A stretch of DNA of 64,000 nucleotides from Hyphomicrobiales bacterium (GTDB lineage Bacteria > Pseudomonadota > Alphaproteobacteria > Rhizobiales > Rhizobiaceae), in NCBI GenBank assembly GCA_900466945.1, contig UBNV01000002.1, positions 1 through 64,000 of the forward strand, read 5' to 3'. This document shows, piece by piece, positions 53,776 to 62,047 of this stretch (its first letter is position 1; each line of letters begins with the position of its first letter). The translations under genes were made by a program, and so were the position numbers. The notes under the pieces were generated by a model. It was not told the DNA's origin. It saw only the letters and a list, made by a program, of their open reading frames with translations, and made no database searches.

Positions 53776-54815
53776 CCGACGCCGTCATCTTCGACAATGT
53801 CGACATCGTCTTCGGCGACGATCCCAAGCGCGCCCTCGACATGGTCGATCAGGGCAAGACACGTGACGAAATCGGCGCAGCCACGGGCCTCGTGCTCGGC
53901 GTGGCCGGAGCCTCGCTCAGTGTCAAGGAAGGCGAGATTCTCGTCCTCATGGGCTTGTCCGGCTCGGGCAAGTCCACGCTGCTCCGTGCGGTCAACGCGC
54001 TCGCCCCTGTCGTCCGCGGCAGTGTAAGCGTCAAAACGGAGAATGGCTATGTCGACCCGTACAAGTCCTCGGCCCAGGTGCTGCGCGACCTGCGCATGCA
54101 CACGGTCTCCATGGTCTTCCAGCAGTTCGGCCTCCTGCCCTGGCGCACGGTTGCTGACAATGTCGGCTTCGGTCTCGAACTGGCCGGCGTTCCGGAAGCT
54201 GAACGCAAGGAGAGGGTCGCGACCCAGCTTGAGCTGGTCAACCTGTCGTCCTGGGCCGAGCGCCGCGTCAACGAGCTCTCCGGCGGCATGCAGCAGCGTG
54301 TGGGCCTGGCCCGCGCCTTTGCGACAGGCGCGCCGATCCTCCTAATGGACGAGCCCTTCTCGGCGCTCGACCCCCTGATCCGCACGCGCCTGCAGGACGA
54401 ACTCCTGGAATTCCAGGCAAGGCTCAAGAAGACGATCCTCTTCGTCAGCCACGATCTCGACGAGGCCTTCCGCATCGGCAATCGCATCGCCATCATGGAA
54501 GGCGGCCGCATCATCCAGTGCGGCACACCGCAGGAGATCGTCCAGAACCCGACAAACCAGTATGTCGCCGATTTCGTGCAGAACATGAACCCGATCAACA
54601 TGCTGGTCGCATCCGACGTGATGCGCCCGGGCACCGGTGGACAGCAGAGCCAGGTGACCGGAACCACGGCACCGAAGACCCCTCTGGTGGAGGTGTTGGA
54701 TGCACTGGCGCGTCAACCGGGCACGATCGGGGTCGTTGACAATGGCGCCGTGATCGGCACGATCGATGCTCAGGATGTGGTGAGCGGATTGACCAAGCAC
54801 CGTCGCAAGGCGTGA
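53772..54815 (+). CDS. choV: Choline ABC transporter ATP-binding protein ChoV
   Basis: 347 residues. ProV-type ATPase with Walker A LMGLSGSGKST, Q-loop MVFQQFGLLPWRTVADNV, signature LSGGMQQRVGLARAF, Walker B ILLMDEPFSALDPL, switch FVSHDLDEA. The C-terminal ~90 residues are a shortened regulatory tail (TPLVEVLDALARQPGTIGVVDNGAVIGTIDAQDVV), a single CBS-like unit. Completes the choXWV importer. Confidence 0.95.
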   Translation: MTDAVIFDNVDIVFGDDPKRALDMVDQGKTRDEIGAATGLVLGVAGASLSVKEGEILVLMGLSGSGKSTLLRAVNALAPVVRGSVSVKTENGYVDPYKSSAQVLRDLRMHTVSMVFQQFGLLPWRTVADNVGFGLELAGVPEAERKERVATQLELVNLSSWAERRVNELSGGMQQRVGLARAFATGAPILLMDEPFSALDPLIRTRLQDELLEFQARLKKTILFVSHDLDEAFRIGNRIAIMEGGRIIQCGTPQEIVQNPTNQYVADFVQNMNPINMLVASDVMRPGTGGQQSQVTGTTAPKTPLVEVLDALARQPGTIGVVDNGAVIGTIDAQDVVSGLTKHRRKA

Positions 54816-54861
54816 CAAAGCCTGCACGCATCCCTTCCACGATGCATGCAGGAGCCACCAC

Positions 54862-55608
54862 ATGAACGACAAGCCCCAGGTCATCAGGGACACGGACGAC
54901 GATGCGCGCCGCCAGGCGCGCATTCTGCTGAGAGGTGCACGGTTTGCAGCGATCGGCGTGATTGATCCGGAAACGGGCTTCCCCTCCGTCAGCCGTGTCC
55001 TCCTCGGCATGGACAGCGACGGCGCCGCCGTGATTCTCGTCTCCGGCCTTTCTGCCCATACGACCGCCCTCCTCGCCGATCCCCGCGCCTCGCTTCTGAC
55101 CGGAGAACCGGCCAAGGGCGACCCGCTCGCCCATCCGCGGCTGACGCTGCAATGCACCGCCGAAAGTGTCGAACGCGACAGCGAGACCCATCTCAGACTG
55201 CGGACACGCTTTCTCGCCCGCCATCCGAAATCCCAGCTCTATATCGATTTCCCCGACTTCCGGTTCTTCCGCTTGCAGCCTGAACGGGCAAGCCTCAATG
55301 GCGGTTTTGGCCGTGCCTATCATTTGAGCAGCCAGGACTTTTTCATCCCGAAAATGGACGCGGGATTCTTTCCGGACGAGCAGGCATTACTGCGAGAATT
55401 AGGGGGGAGCCATCCCGATCTGGCGCTCCGCCTCGCAGCGAAGTTTCATGGGGCATCAGAGGGCGATTGGCGCATATCGGCCGTAGATTCGCACGGTTTG
55501 GATATATCTTTCAAAGACTTACTAATTCGACACGAATTTGTGACGCCCATCACAAAAGCACAGCATCTGCTATTAGAGTTACCTAAATCAGTATACGCAG
55601 TACCTTAA
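54862..55608 (+). CDS. HugZ family heme-utilisation/pyridoxamine oxidase-fold protein
   Basis: 248 residues; GGAGCC 6 bases before the ATG. N-terminal FMN-like split barrel (ARRQARILLRGARFAAIGVIDPETGFPSVSRVLLG, GLSAHTTALLADPRASLLTGEP, PRLTLQCTAE) and C-terminal DUF2470-like domain (DWRISAVDSHGLDISFKD). HugZ proteins bind heme and some degrade it; others bind flavin. Whether this one uses heme is open. Odd feature: the last ~120 bases of the gene drop sharply in GC and use codons rare in neighbours, and carry a CRP-like palindrome, as if part of the nolR promoter. Confidence 0.85.
   Translation: MNDKPQVIRDTDDDARRQARILLRGARFAAIGVIDPETGFPSVSRVLLGMDSDGAAVILVSGLSAHTTALLADPRASLLTGEPAKGDPLAHPRLTLQCTAESVERDSETHLRLRTRFLARHPKSQLYIDFPDFRFFRLQPERASLNGGFGRAYHLSSQDFFIPKMDAGFFPDEQALLRELGGSHPDLALRLAAKFHGASEGDWRISAVDSHGLDISFKDLLIRHEFVTPITKAQHLLLELPKSVYAVP
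55537..55556. promoter_or_regulatory. CRP-like palindrome inside the 3' end of the HugZ-like gene
   Basis: TTTGTGA-N6-TCACAAA is a perfect match to the TGTGA-N6-TCACA CRP/FNR-superfamily consensus, located 167 bp before nolR within an AT-rich pocket. Confidence 0.5.
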
Positions 55609-55625
55609 ATTTAGGCATATACAAT
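55572..55625. promoter_or_regulatory. NolR-box-like sites and inverted repeats before nolR
   Basis: Two matches to the NolR consensus (A/T)TTAG-N9-A(A/T): 55572-55587 and 55610-55625. They overlap a spaced inverted repeat CCTAAAT (55582-55588) / ATTTAGG (55609-55615). The AT-rich stretch continues to 55680. Their place 100-150 bp before a nolR-like gene fits autoregulation, which is known for NolR. Confidence 0.5.
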
Positions 55626-55722
55626 TTTGATGATGCTGGTAGAGTTTGGCCTCTAGTTAAGTGATGGTTTTTCAACGACTGCCGCTCCCCCAGGGCACTC
55701 GACCTAAGAAAGTTGAACTGAG

Positions 55723-56040
55723 ATGAAAACAAAAGCATTGTCCGAACAGTCGACCGTCGCAGCTGGTTTGCTCTCCGCCATGGCAAACCCGAAGCGACTG
55801 ATGATCCTCTGCAGCCTCGTCGAGGGTGAGGTTCCGGTCGGCGTTCTGGCGACCCAGGTGGGCCTGAGCCAGTCGGCTCTGTCGCAGCACCTGTCGAAGC
55901 TTCGCGCGCAAAAGCTGGTGAAGACCCGCCGCGACGCGCAGACGATCTACTATTCCTCGACTTCCGAGTCGGTGATCAAGATTCTCTCTACGCTCGAGAG
56001 CATCTATTGCGCCCCGGCAGCGAGCAAGTCGGCCGCTTGA
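55723..56040 (+). CDS. nolR: NolR-like ArsR family winged-helix regulator
   Basis: 105 residues. The core AAGLLSAMANPKRLMILCSL, VGLSQSALSQHLSKLRAQ and TRRDAQTIYYSS is nearly word for word that of NolR, the global regulator of Sinorhizobium and Rhizobium that represses nodulation genes and affects growth and conjugation. No metal-binding Cys pairs of classic ArsR sensors are seen; a single Cys lies at CAPA near the C-terminus and Cys30 in MILCSL. The gene follows an AT-rich promoter pocket and is followed by a hairpin at 56135-56167. Confidence 0.85.
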   Translation: MKTKALSEQSTVAAGLLSAMANPKRLMILCSLVEGEVPVGVLATQVGLSQSALSQHLSKLRAQKLVKTRRDAQTIYYSSTSESVIKILSTLESIYCAPAASKSAA

Positions 56041-56134
56041 TGACAGCGCTCCCAGAGGAGTGCTGATCGGAGACGGGAGGGATGGGCACGGCACTCGCTT
56101 ACGCGGGTGAACCCTTTGGTGAGCTTTGAACTTC

Positions 56135-56175
56135 GAAGCCCTGGTCGGCATATGCCGCCAGGGCTTCTCTCATTT
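56135..56175 (+). terminator. Hairpin terminator after nolR
   Basis: GAAGCCCTGG (56135-56144) pairs perfectly with CCAGGGCTTC (56158-56167), enclosing a smaller CGGCATATGCCG palindrome, followed by TCTCATTTTCG. The 345-bp gap between nolR and the aminotransferase otherwise holds only promoter-like sequence. Confidence 0.65.
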
Positions 56176-56273
56176 TCGTCATGCCCCCCGGGGCTGGACG
56201 CGCATGTGGCTGCGGCATCCCATCAACCGAATTCAGCGATCCATGACCTTTGTTGATCGGCTCTGCCGGTGGC

Positions 56274-56301
56274 TTGACCATGCCTTGCGCCCTGTTAACG
56301 T
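56274..56301 (+). promoter_or_regulatory. Candidate promoter of the aminotransferase gene
   Basis: -35 TTGACC (56274-56279), 16-bp spacer, -10-like TAACGT (56296-56301), about 85 bp before the start codon. The -10 is weak, so this is a modest call. Confidence 0.35.
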
Positions 56302-56385
56302 GACGACGCAATCAACGGATTTCGGCCTCAGCGGCCGACAGCCGGGAGAGTGGCCGCCCGCGACCAAAAGGCCATGGAGAAGATG

Positions 56386-57714
56386 ATGTCTAACCGCCTG
56401 AATTCCACGCCGAACGACCTGCGCGCCTTCTGGATGCCGTTCACCGCGAACCGTCAGTTCAAGAAGGAGCCGCGCCTCTTCGTCGGCGCCAAGGACATGC
56501 ACTACACCACCCATGACGGCCGCCAGGTGCTCGACGGCACCGCCGGCCTCTGGTGTGTGAACGCCGGTCACTGCCGCCCGCTGATCACCGAAGCGATCCG
56601 CGAACAGGCCGGTGAACTTGATTATGCACCAGCCTTCCAGCTCGGCCACCCCAAGGCCTTCGAGCTCGCCAACCGCCTGATCGACATCGCGCCCGACAAT
56701 ATGGCGCATGTGCTCTACACCAATTCCGGCTCGGAATCGGTCGAGACGGCACTCAAGGTGGCGCTCGCTTACCAGCGCGTGAAGGGCCAAGGATCGCGCA
56801 CCCGCCTGATCGGCCGCGAGCGCGGCTATCACGGCGTCAATTTCGGCGGCATCTCCGTCGGCGGCATCGTCTCCAACCGCAAGATGTTCGGCACGCTGCT
56901 GACCGGCGTCGACCACATGCCGCATACCCACCAGCCGGGCAAGAACGCCTTTACCAAGGGCATGCCCGAGCATGGCGGCGATCTGGCCGATGAGCTGGAG
57001 CGCATCGTCACGTTGCATGATGCCTCGACCATCGCTGCCGTCATCGTCGAACCGGTTGCCGGCTCCACCGGGGTGCTGATCCCGCCGAAGGGTTATCTGC
57101 AGCGCCTGCGCGAGATCTGCACCAAACACGGCATCCTATTGATCTTCGATGAAGTCATCACCGGTTTCGGCCGCCTCGGCGCGCCCTTTGCCTCGCAGTA
57201 TTTCGACGTCAAGCCGGATATCATGGTGACCGCCAAGGGCTTGACCAATGGCGTCATTCCGATGGGCGCGGTCTTCGTCACCGCCGAAATCCACGATGCC
57301 TTCATGCAGGGCCCGGATCACATGATCGAATTCTTCCATGGCTACACCTATTCCGGCAACCCGATCGCCTCTGCCGCAGCACTCGGCACCCTCGACACCT
57401 ATCGCGACGAGAACCTGCTGACACGTGCCGCCGAACTCGCGCCCTACTGGGAAGAGAAGCTCCATTCGCTGCGCGATTGCCCCAATGTCATCGACATCAG
57501 AAATCTCGGCCTCATCGGCGCGATCGAACTGAAGCCCATCGACGGTGAACCGACGAAGCGCGCCTTCAACGCCTTCCTGAATGCCTATAACGATGGCCTC
57601 TTGATCCGCACGACCGGCGACATCATTGCTCTCTCGCCGCCGCTGATCATCTCCCACGAAGAGATCGACGAACTCTTCGACAAGCTCCGCAAGGTGCTGA
57701 TGAACAACATCTGA
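56386..57714 (+). CDS. Omega-amino acid--pyruvate aminotransferase (class III, PLP)
   Basis: 442 residues from ATG 56386 (GGAG lies 5-9 bases upstream; ATG 56383 is equally readable). Class III aminotransferase: NSGSESVETALKVAL phosphate region, ERGYHGVNFGGISVGG, the Asp in LIFDEVITGFGRLG, Schiff-base Lys in TAKGLTNGVIPMG, and HGYTYSGNPIASAAAL. Closest in pattern to beta-alanine:pyruvate transaminases, which move the amino group of beta-alanine or other omega-amino acids to pyruvate. Monocistronic with its own terminator. Confidence 0.93.
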   Translation: MSNRLNSTPNDLRAFWMPFTANRQFKKEPRLFVGAKDMHYTTHDGRQVLDGTAGLWCVNAGHCRPLITEAIREQAGELDYAPAFQLGHPKAFELANRLIDIAPDNMAHVLYTNSGSESVETALKVALAYQRVKGQGSRTRLIGRERGYHGVNFGGISVGGIVSNRKMFGTLLTGVDHMPHTHQPGKNAFTKGMPEHGGDLADELERIVTLHDASTIAAVIVEPVAGSTGVLIPPKGYLQRLREICTKHGILLIFDEVITGFGRLGAPFASQYFDVKPDIMVTAKGLTNGVIPMGAVFVTAEIHDAFMQGPDHMIEFFHGYTYSGNPIASAAALGTLDTYRDENLLTRAAELAPYWEEKLHSLRDCPNVIDIRNLGLIGAIELKPIDGEPTKRAFNAFLNAYNDGLLIRTTGDIIALSPPLIISHEEIDELFDKLRKVLMNNI

Positions 57715-57739
57715 GGCCTGCACCGCAGTCCTGTCGGAG

Positions 57740-57765
57740 AGCGGCCCTTCGGGGCCGCTTTTTTG
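57740..57765 (+). terminator. Terminator of the aminotransferase gene
   Basis: AGCGGCCC pairs with GGGCCGCT around a TTCG tetraloop and is followed by T5 (GTT). Confidence 0.92.
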
Positions 57766-57971
57766 TTGGAGCTTGCGCGAAGCTGACTGCGCGGATTCGG
57801 GCCTGCTTGTCGGCGGATCGACCATCCCGTATCTTCGAGAGAATCGCACGTTCGATCCCGGCGCAGATGACCGCGAAAGGCTCGACCGACGACTGAAAGC
57901 CCATCCGGCAACGTCACATCCGACATCAGGTCGCACGTGCCGCAATCGGATCAGGTCCCGGGAGGATTTCC

Positions 57972-58235
57972 GTGGTCGACCTCTTCAAGCGCATGTTCGG
58001 TAAAGACGCGTCCCCAGCCTTCATCCCGGCAGAGCCAGAACCCGCGACAAGGGCTGCCGCCCGCGCCGACGACGCGCGCCTCGCCGCCCGCCGCGCCCAG
58101 ATTGCCAACGATCTGATCGAACTCCAGCAGATCGCCATGGCGGAACTCGCCCTGCGCCGGGAACAAGATGCCGCCGCAGCCAAGGCAGGCTTCGAGGCCG
58201 ACGAGAGCCTTGGCGGACGCATCCTGACCGTCTGA
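57972..58235 (+). CDS. Small hypothetical protein
   Basis: 87 residues from GTG 57972, which follows GGGAGG at 7 bases; no ATG fits. After a short amphipathic start (VDLFKRMFGKD) the protein is an Ala/Glu/Arg-rich helix (residues 25-75) likely to form a coiled coil. No family recognised. The 250 bp before it, after the aminotransferase terminator, show no other gene. Confidence 0.65.
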   Translation: MVDLFKRMFGKDASPAFIPAEPEPATRAAARADDARLAARRAQIANDLIELQQIAMAELALRREQDAAAAKAGFEADESLGGRILTV

Positions 58236-58407
58236 CGCGGAATCAATAACCCCTCTCCGCGATCAGGCTGTGGCGTGATTACGCATCACGGCTTCAGGTC
58301 TTTTGCCGCCCCTTGTTTTTGTCTAAAGCAATCATGGGGAGCAACAAAAGAACCCGAATGGCGCCGAAACCGACAGAGATCGGTCGCGTCGACCCAAGGA
58401 GCAGGAC

Positions 58408-59514
58408 ATGAAATTCCATCTTCTCGCAGGCGCGGCCCTGGCCGCGCTGATCGCCGCAGCCCCCGCCGCCCGCGCAGACATCGTGCTCGGTCTCATGGCA
58501 CCGCTGACCGGCCCTCTCGCCGCCGTCGGCGCCCAGGTGAAGAACGGTGCCGAGACCGCGATCGAGGAAATCAACAAGAAGGGCGGCATCAACGGCGAAC
58601 AGGTTTCGCTCAAGGTCACCGACGATGCCGGCGAGCCGAAGCAGGGCGTCTCGGCCGCCAACCAGCTGGTCGGTGAAGGCGTGATGTTTGTCGTCGGCCC
58701 GGTGACGTCCGGCGTCGCCGTTCCGGCCTCCGACGTCTTTGCGGAAAACGGCGCCCTGATGGTCACCCCGACCGCAACCGCACCCGATCTCACAGCCCGC
58801 GGTCTCACCACGGTGCTGCGCACCTGCGGTCGTGACGACCAGCAGGCGGAAGTGGCAGCCGCTTACGTTCTAGCCAACTTCAAGGGCAAGAAGGTGGCGA
58901 TCCTCAACGACAAGGGCCAGTACGGCAAGGGCCTCGCCGACGCCTTCAAGGCGACGCTGAACGCTGCCGGCATCCAGGAAGTCTTCAACGACGCACTCAC
59001 CCCGGGCGAGAAGGACTTCAGCGCGCTCACCACCCGCCTCAAAGCCGAAGGCGTCGAAGTGATCTATTTCGGCGGCTATTATCCGGAAGCCGGCCTGCTC
59101 TCGCGCCAGCTGAAGGACATCGGCGTCCAGGCGACGCTCATCGGCGGCGACGGGTTGTCGAGCACCGAATTCGCCACCATCGGCGGCGAAGCAGCCAATG
59201 GCGTCATCTTCACCAATGCGGCTGACGCACTGAAGAACGAAGACAGCAAGGCGGCAGCGGCAGCGCTCGCCGCCAAGAACATCCCGGCCGAGGCCTTCAC
59301 GTTGAACGCCTATGCCGCCGTCGAAGTCCTCGCCGCCGGCATCGCCAAGGCAGGCAGCAAGGACGACGCCGAGGCAGTCGCAGCCGCCCTCAAGGATGGC
59401 TCGGAAATCCCGACCGCCATCGGCAAGCTCACCTATGGCGAAACCGGCGACCTGACCTCGCAGAGCTTCTCGCTCTACAAGTGGGATGGCGGCAAGACAG
59501 TCGCGGTCGAGTAA
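58408..59514 (+). CDS. Branched-chain amino-acid-type ABC transporter substrate-binding protein
   Basis: 368 residues, AAGGAG ribosome site. Signal peptide residues 1-~23 (ARA cleavage). LivK/LivJ fold: [103 protein letters not shown], and the C-terminal [16 protein letters not shown]. It binds Leu/Ile/Val or another amide-type ligand. No permease or ATPase gene is adjacent (an orphan binding protein), so it must share a transporter encoded elsewhere. Confidence 0.93.
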   Translation: MKFHLLAGAALAALIAAAPAARADIVLGLMAPLTGPLAAVGAQVKNGAETAIEEINKKGGINGEQVSLKVTDDAGEPKQGVSAANQLVGEGVMFVVGPVTSGVAVPASDVFAENGALMVTPTATAPDLTARGLTTVLRTCGRDDQQAEVAAAYVLANFKGKKVAILNDKGQYGKGLADAFKATLNAAGIQEVFNDALTPGEKDFSALTTRLKAEGVEVIYFGGYYPEAGLLSRQLKDIGVQATLIGGDGLSSTEFATIGGEAANGVIFTNAADALKNEDSKAAAAALAAKNIPAEAFTLNAYAAVEVLAAGIAKAGSKDDAEAVAAALKDGSEIPTAIGKLTYGETGDLTSQSFSLYKWDGGKTVAVE

Positions 59515-59538
59515 GGCTCGACGCGTGCAAAGCTTGAG

Positions 59539-59567
59539 AAGGCGGCCGGTGACGGTCGCCTTTTTTG
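59539..59567 (+). terminator. Terminator of the branched-chain binding protein gene
   Basis: AAGGCGGCC pairs with GGTCGCCTT (one G-U) around GGTGAC, followed by T6. Confidence 0.85.
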
Positions 59568-59714
59568 TTTGGACAGCCGGGGTAGACGATGAGCCCTCAG
59601 CCTCAGATGGGAGCGCACGCGGCCCCTATACGGAGAGGGTGGTGCTGGGGCCGCGGCCTGGGTCCTTCGAGCCTGCTACAACAGGCACCTCAGGACAAGG
59701 GAACACGCCACCGC

Positions 59715-60392
59715 TCACTCCGCATATATCATCTTACGCGACATGCCACCGTCGAGCGTCAAAACCTCGCCTGTGACGAAGCCGGCGCCGGCCAGATACA
59801 GCACCGCCTTCGCGACGTCCTCAGGCCGGCCGGCCCGGCCGACAGGGTGCTGGTCGTGGTCTACTGGCCTCAGATCCGTTTCCTTCGTGATCCAGCCGGG
59901 CGCGATCCCGTTCACCCGGATCTTCGGTCCGAGGCTGACGGCGAGAGCATGGGTGAGGCCGAAGAGACCGCCCTTTGACGCGGCATAGGCTTCCGTATTC
60001 TTTTCCGACATGAAGGCGCGGGTCGACAACATGTTGATGATCGAAGCCCCCTCACCCATCAGCGGCGCAGCTGCCCGCGTCATCAGGAAGGCTGCAGTCA
60101 GATGGCTGTCCGTCACCTTGCGCCATTCGTCGAGCGAAAGCTCCATGATCGGCCCAAGGTCCGGACTGGCAATGCCGGCATTGTTGACGAGGAGATCAAC
60201 GCTATCCCAGCCGAGTTCGACAAAGGCCCTCCCGACCGCCGCCTCGTCGGAGACATCGCAGACGATCGACCGGATGCCGGCCGGCGCCTCCCGGATATCG
60301 AAGGAGGCCACCTCGTAATCGGCCATTTGGAGGGCAGTGCAGAGTTCCGCGCCGATGAGGCCGGCGCCACCAGTGACGATTGCGTGTTTCAT
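59715..60392 (-). CDS. SDR family oxidoreductase
   Basis: 225 residues. SDR landmarks: VTGGAGLIG (last Gly-x-Gly altered to GLIG), NNAGIASPDLGP, catalytic Ser in NMLSTRA, YAASK, and a Gly-rich C-terminus VLTLDGGMSRKMIYAE typical of the family. Substrate unknown. It is the last gene of the minus-strand series that begins with ArsR at 61895, 51 bp after the DCC gene. Confidence 0.9.
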   Translation of the reverse strand: MKHAIVTGGAGLIGAELCTALQMADYEVASFDIREAPAGIRSIVCDVSDEAAVGRAFVELGWDSVDLLVNNAGIASPDLGPIMELSLDEWRKVTDSHLTAAFLMTRAAAPLMGEGASIINMLSTRAFMSEKNTEAYAASKGGLFGLTHALAVSLGPKIRVNGIAPGWITKETDLRPVDHDQHPVGRAGRPEDVAKAVLYLAGAGFVTGEVLTLDGGMSRKMIYAE

Positions 60393-60443
60393 GAAGCCTT
60401 CAACGGTGGTGGATCGGGAAAGTTTCTCTGATCGGATCGGCTG

Positions 60444-60857
60444 TCAGAGCAATCGGTCCCGAAACTCCCGCGCCGGCAGCCAGCAGCTGTCGCGTTTGCC
60501 GAATATGCGGTAGCGGTTGCGCGCGATCATCCGATAGAGTGGATCGCGGATGAAACGCGGCACCAGCCGGAAGATGGAAAACGCTTTCCAGGGCCAGCCG
60601 AGTCCGGCATAGATCGATAGCACCGCATCGCTGTCGCGTTGCATGCTGTCGCCATGGACCACGATCATCGTGTCGGGATTGGCGGGGTCGATGCCGAAAC
60701 GGCGATAGATCGCTGAACCGACCTCTCCTTGCATCGAGGCAAGGCGGAAGCGCTTTTTGTGGTCCTGCGTCAGCACGAATTGCGCATTGGCCGAACACAG
60801 AATGCATTCGGCATCGAAAAGGATGATCGGGCCGGTGGCTTCGGATTGTGTCTCCAT
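60444..60857 (-). CDS. DCC family thiol-disulfide oxidoreductase-like protein (DUF393)
   Basis: 137 residues. The hallmark DxxCxxC motif reads FDAECILCSANAQFVL near residues 14-29 (Cys19, Cys22), followed by RFRLASMQGEVG and the helical C-terminus FIRDPLYRMIARNRYRIFGKRDSCWLP. DCC proteins are small thioredoxin-like predicted redox proteins of unknown target. It lies 31 bp after a small membrane protein gene in the ArsR-led cluster. Confidence 0.9.
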   Translation of the reverse strand: METQSEATGPIILFDAECILCSANAQFVLTQDHKKRFRLASMQGEVGSAIYRRFGIDPANPDTMIVVHGDSMQRDSDAVLSIYAGLGWPWKAFSIFRLVPRFIRDPLYRMIARNRYRIFGKRDSCWLPAREFRDRLL

Positions 60858-60888
60858 GGCAGGAAGCTAAGCCAGGCCGCCACCCGCT

Positions 60889-61113
60889 TCAATGGGACAA
60901 AGCGTCCTTCGACCCTGCCGCCTTGCGCCGATAGGGCAAGAGGAAGAGATAAATGCCGGTGGCGAGCAGCGGCAGGAGCGGCACCAGCGCCAGAAAACCG
61001 ATCCATTGCGGCGAGCCCGGGATCATCATCGCGACGATATTGGCGATGACGGCCAGCGTGAAGGCAAGCGAGAGCACGCGATGCCATTGGCGTATGCGGT
61101 GACTGACGGACAT
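60889..61113 (-). CDS. Small two-helix membrane protein
   Basis: 74 residues; a short basic N-terminus (SVSHRIRQWHRVLS) then two hydrophobic helices (about 15-32 and 39-60, LAFTLAVIANIVAMMIP and WIGFLALVPLLPLLATGIYLFLL) and a basic tail. It lies between the SRPBCC and DCC genes with short gaps, suggesting it belongs to the same regulated unit. No family recognised. Confidence 0.78.
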   Translation of the reverse strand: MSVSHRIRQWHRVLSLAFTLAVIANIVAMMIPGSPQWIGFLALVPLLPLLATGIYLFLLPYRRKAAGSKDALSH

Positions 61114-61164
61114 GGCAATGCCTTTCTTTCAAAACAGTGACACGGAAAACGAGGGTGACGGGTC

Positions 61165-61575
61165 TCAGGCGAGCCGGTCGAGGACGGCTTCGAGGCCGTC
61201 GAAGTAACGCGGCCAGCCCATCTTGGCGCCGCCATAATATTGCGGCTGGTCGCGCTGAAAACCGGTCTGCTCCATCCGAAGCAACGTTCCATCGCCGCTC
61301 GGGGTGAGCGTCCAGGTGACGAGGCTTTTCAGTGCGCCGGCGTTCCAGCTGTAGGCGAGGCACCGGGCCGGCTCGACCACCTGCACCTCGCATTCGACGG
61401 CGCCCCAGTCGGCGCTGAGCGTGAACCGGTGACCGACCTCGGGCGCGAAGGCATTCTGCATCAGCCAGTCGGCGATGAGCTCCGGCTGGGTCAGCGCCCG
61501 CCAGATCTTCTCGGGCGCATGGCGGAATTCCCGTTCGACGGTCACGGAAAGGGGTGGCGTGCTGCGGTCGGTCAT
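61165..61575 (-). CDS. SRPBCC (AHSA1-like) domain protein
   Basis: 136 residues. START-like/activator of Hsp90 ATPase fold: VEREFRHAPEKIWRALTQPELIADWLMQNAFAPEVGHRF opening and TGFQRDQPQYYGGAKMGWPRYFDGLEAVLDRL C-terminal helix. Such small proteins next to ArsR regulators probably bind hydrophobic small molecules. Its start overlaps the ArsR stop by four bases (ATGA), so the two are translationally coupled. Confidence 0.9.
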   Translation of the reverse strand: MTDRSTPPLSVTVEREFRHAPEKIWRALTQPELIADWLMQNAFAPEVGHRFTLSADWGAVECEVQVVEPARCLAYSWNAGALKSLVTWTLTPSGDGTLLRMEQTGFQRDQPQYYGGAKMGWPRYFDGLEAVLDRLA

Positions 61576-61895
61576 TGGTCCATCCTGTCGAGGAGATCAT
61601 CAAGGGCATCGAAACGGGCGTCCCAGAAGCCTTCCATCAGCCGTGCCCAGGCATTGAGCGGATCGAGCGCCTGAGGGCGCACGCGGTAATGGCTCTGGCG
61701 GCCACTCACGCGGTCCTCCACGAGGCCTGCGCGCTTGAGGACGGCGAGATGCTTGGAGACGGCGGGCTGCGAGACGCCGGCACCGGCGGTCAGCCCGCCG
61801 ACGGTTTGCGCGCCGTCGCGGCAGAGCCGCTCGAACAGCCTCCGCCGGGTCGGATCGGCAAGGGCCGCAAACAGGCTGTCGGTCGAGGTGTCCAT
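61572..61895 (-). CDS. ArsR family transcriptional regulator
   Basis: 107 residues. Winged helix: DSLFAALADPTRRRLFERLCRDGAQTVGGLTAGAGVSQPAVSKHLAVLKRAGLVEDRVSGRQSHYRV. It lacks metal-binding Cys motifs, matching the ArsR-SRPBCC pairs that sense other ligands. It heads the cluster ArsR-SRPBCC-membrane protein-DCC-SDR, and palindromes before its start (61903-61916 and 61930-61945) are likely operator sites. Confidence 0.93.
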   Translation of the reverse strand: MDTSTDSLFAALADPTRRRLFERLCRDGAQTVGGLTAGAGVSQPAVSKHLAVLKRAGLVEDRVSGRQSHYRVRPQALDPLNAWARLMEGFWDARFDALDDLLDRMDQ

Positions 61896-61902
61896 GCAAA
61901 TC

Positions 61903-61945
61903 CCATAACTCTATGGCTATGGTTTTTCTATAACCGCGGAGTTAT
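61903..61945. promoter_or_regulatory. Palindromic operator region before the ArsR gene
   Basis: CCATA-N4-TATGG (61903-61916) and ATAACCGCGGAGTTAT (61930-61945, 6 of 8 positions symmetric) lie just upstream of the ArsR start; ATAACTC (61905-61911) is also repeated in inverse as GAGTTAT (61939-61945). An AT-rich island in GC-rich DNA, fitting autoregulation. Confidence 0.55.
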
Positions 61946-62047
61946 CGGATTATCAACCGGCCGCGTCCTCTCGGCTGCCTCGTGCGCCCGTGACAGCTGC
62001 AACCGCCGTGTTAGACTGCGATCTGATGGCGGACGGAGAGAATGGAT

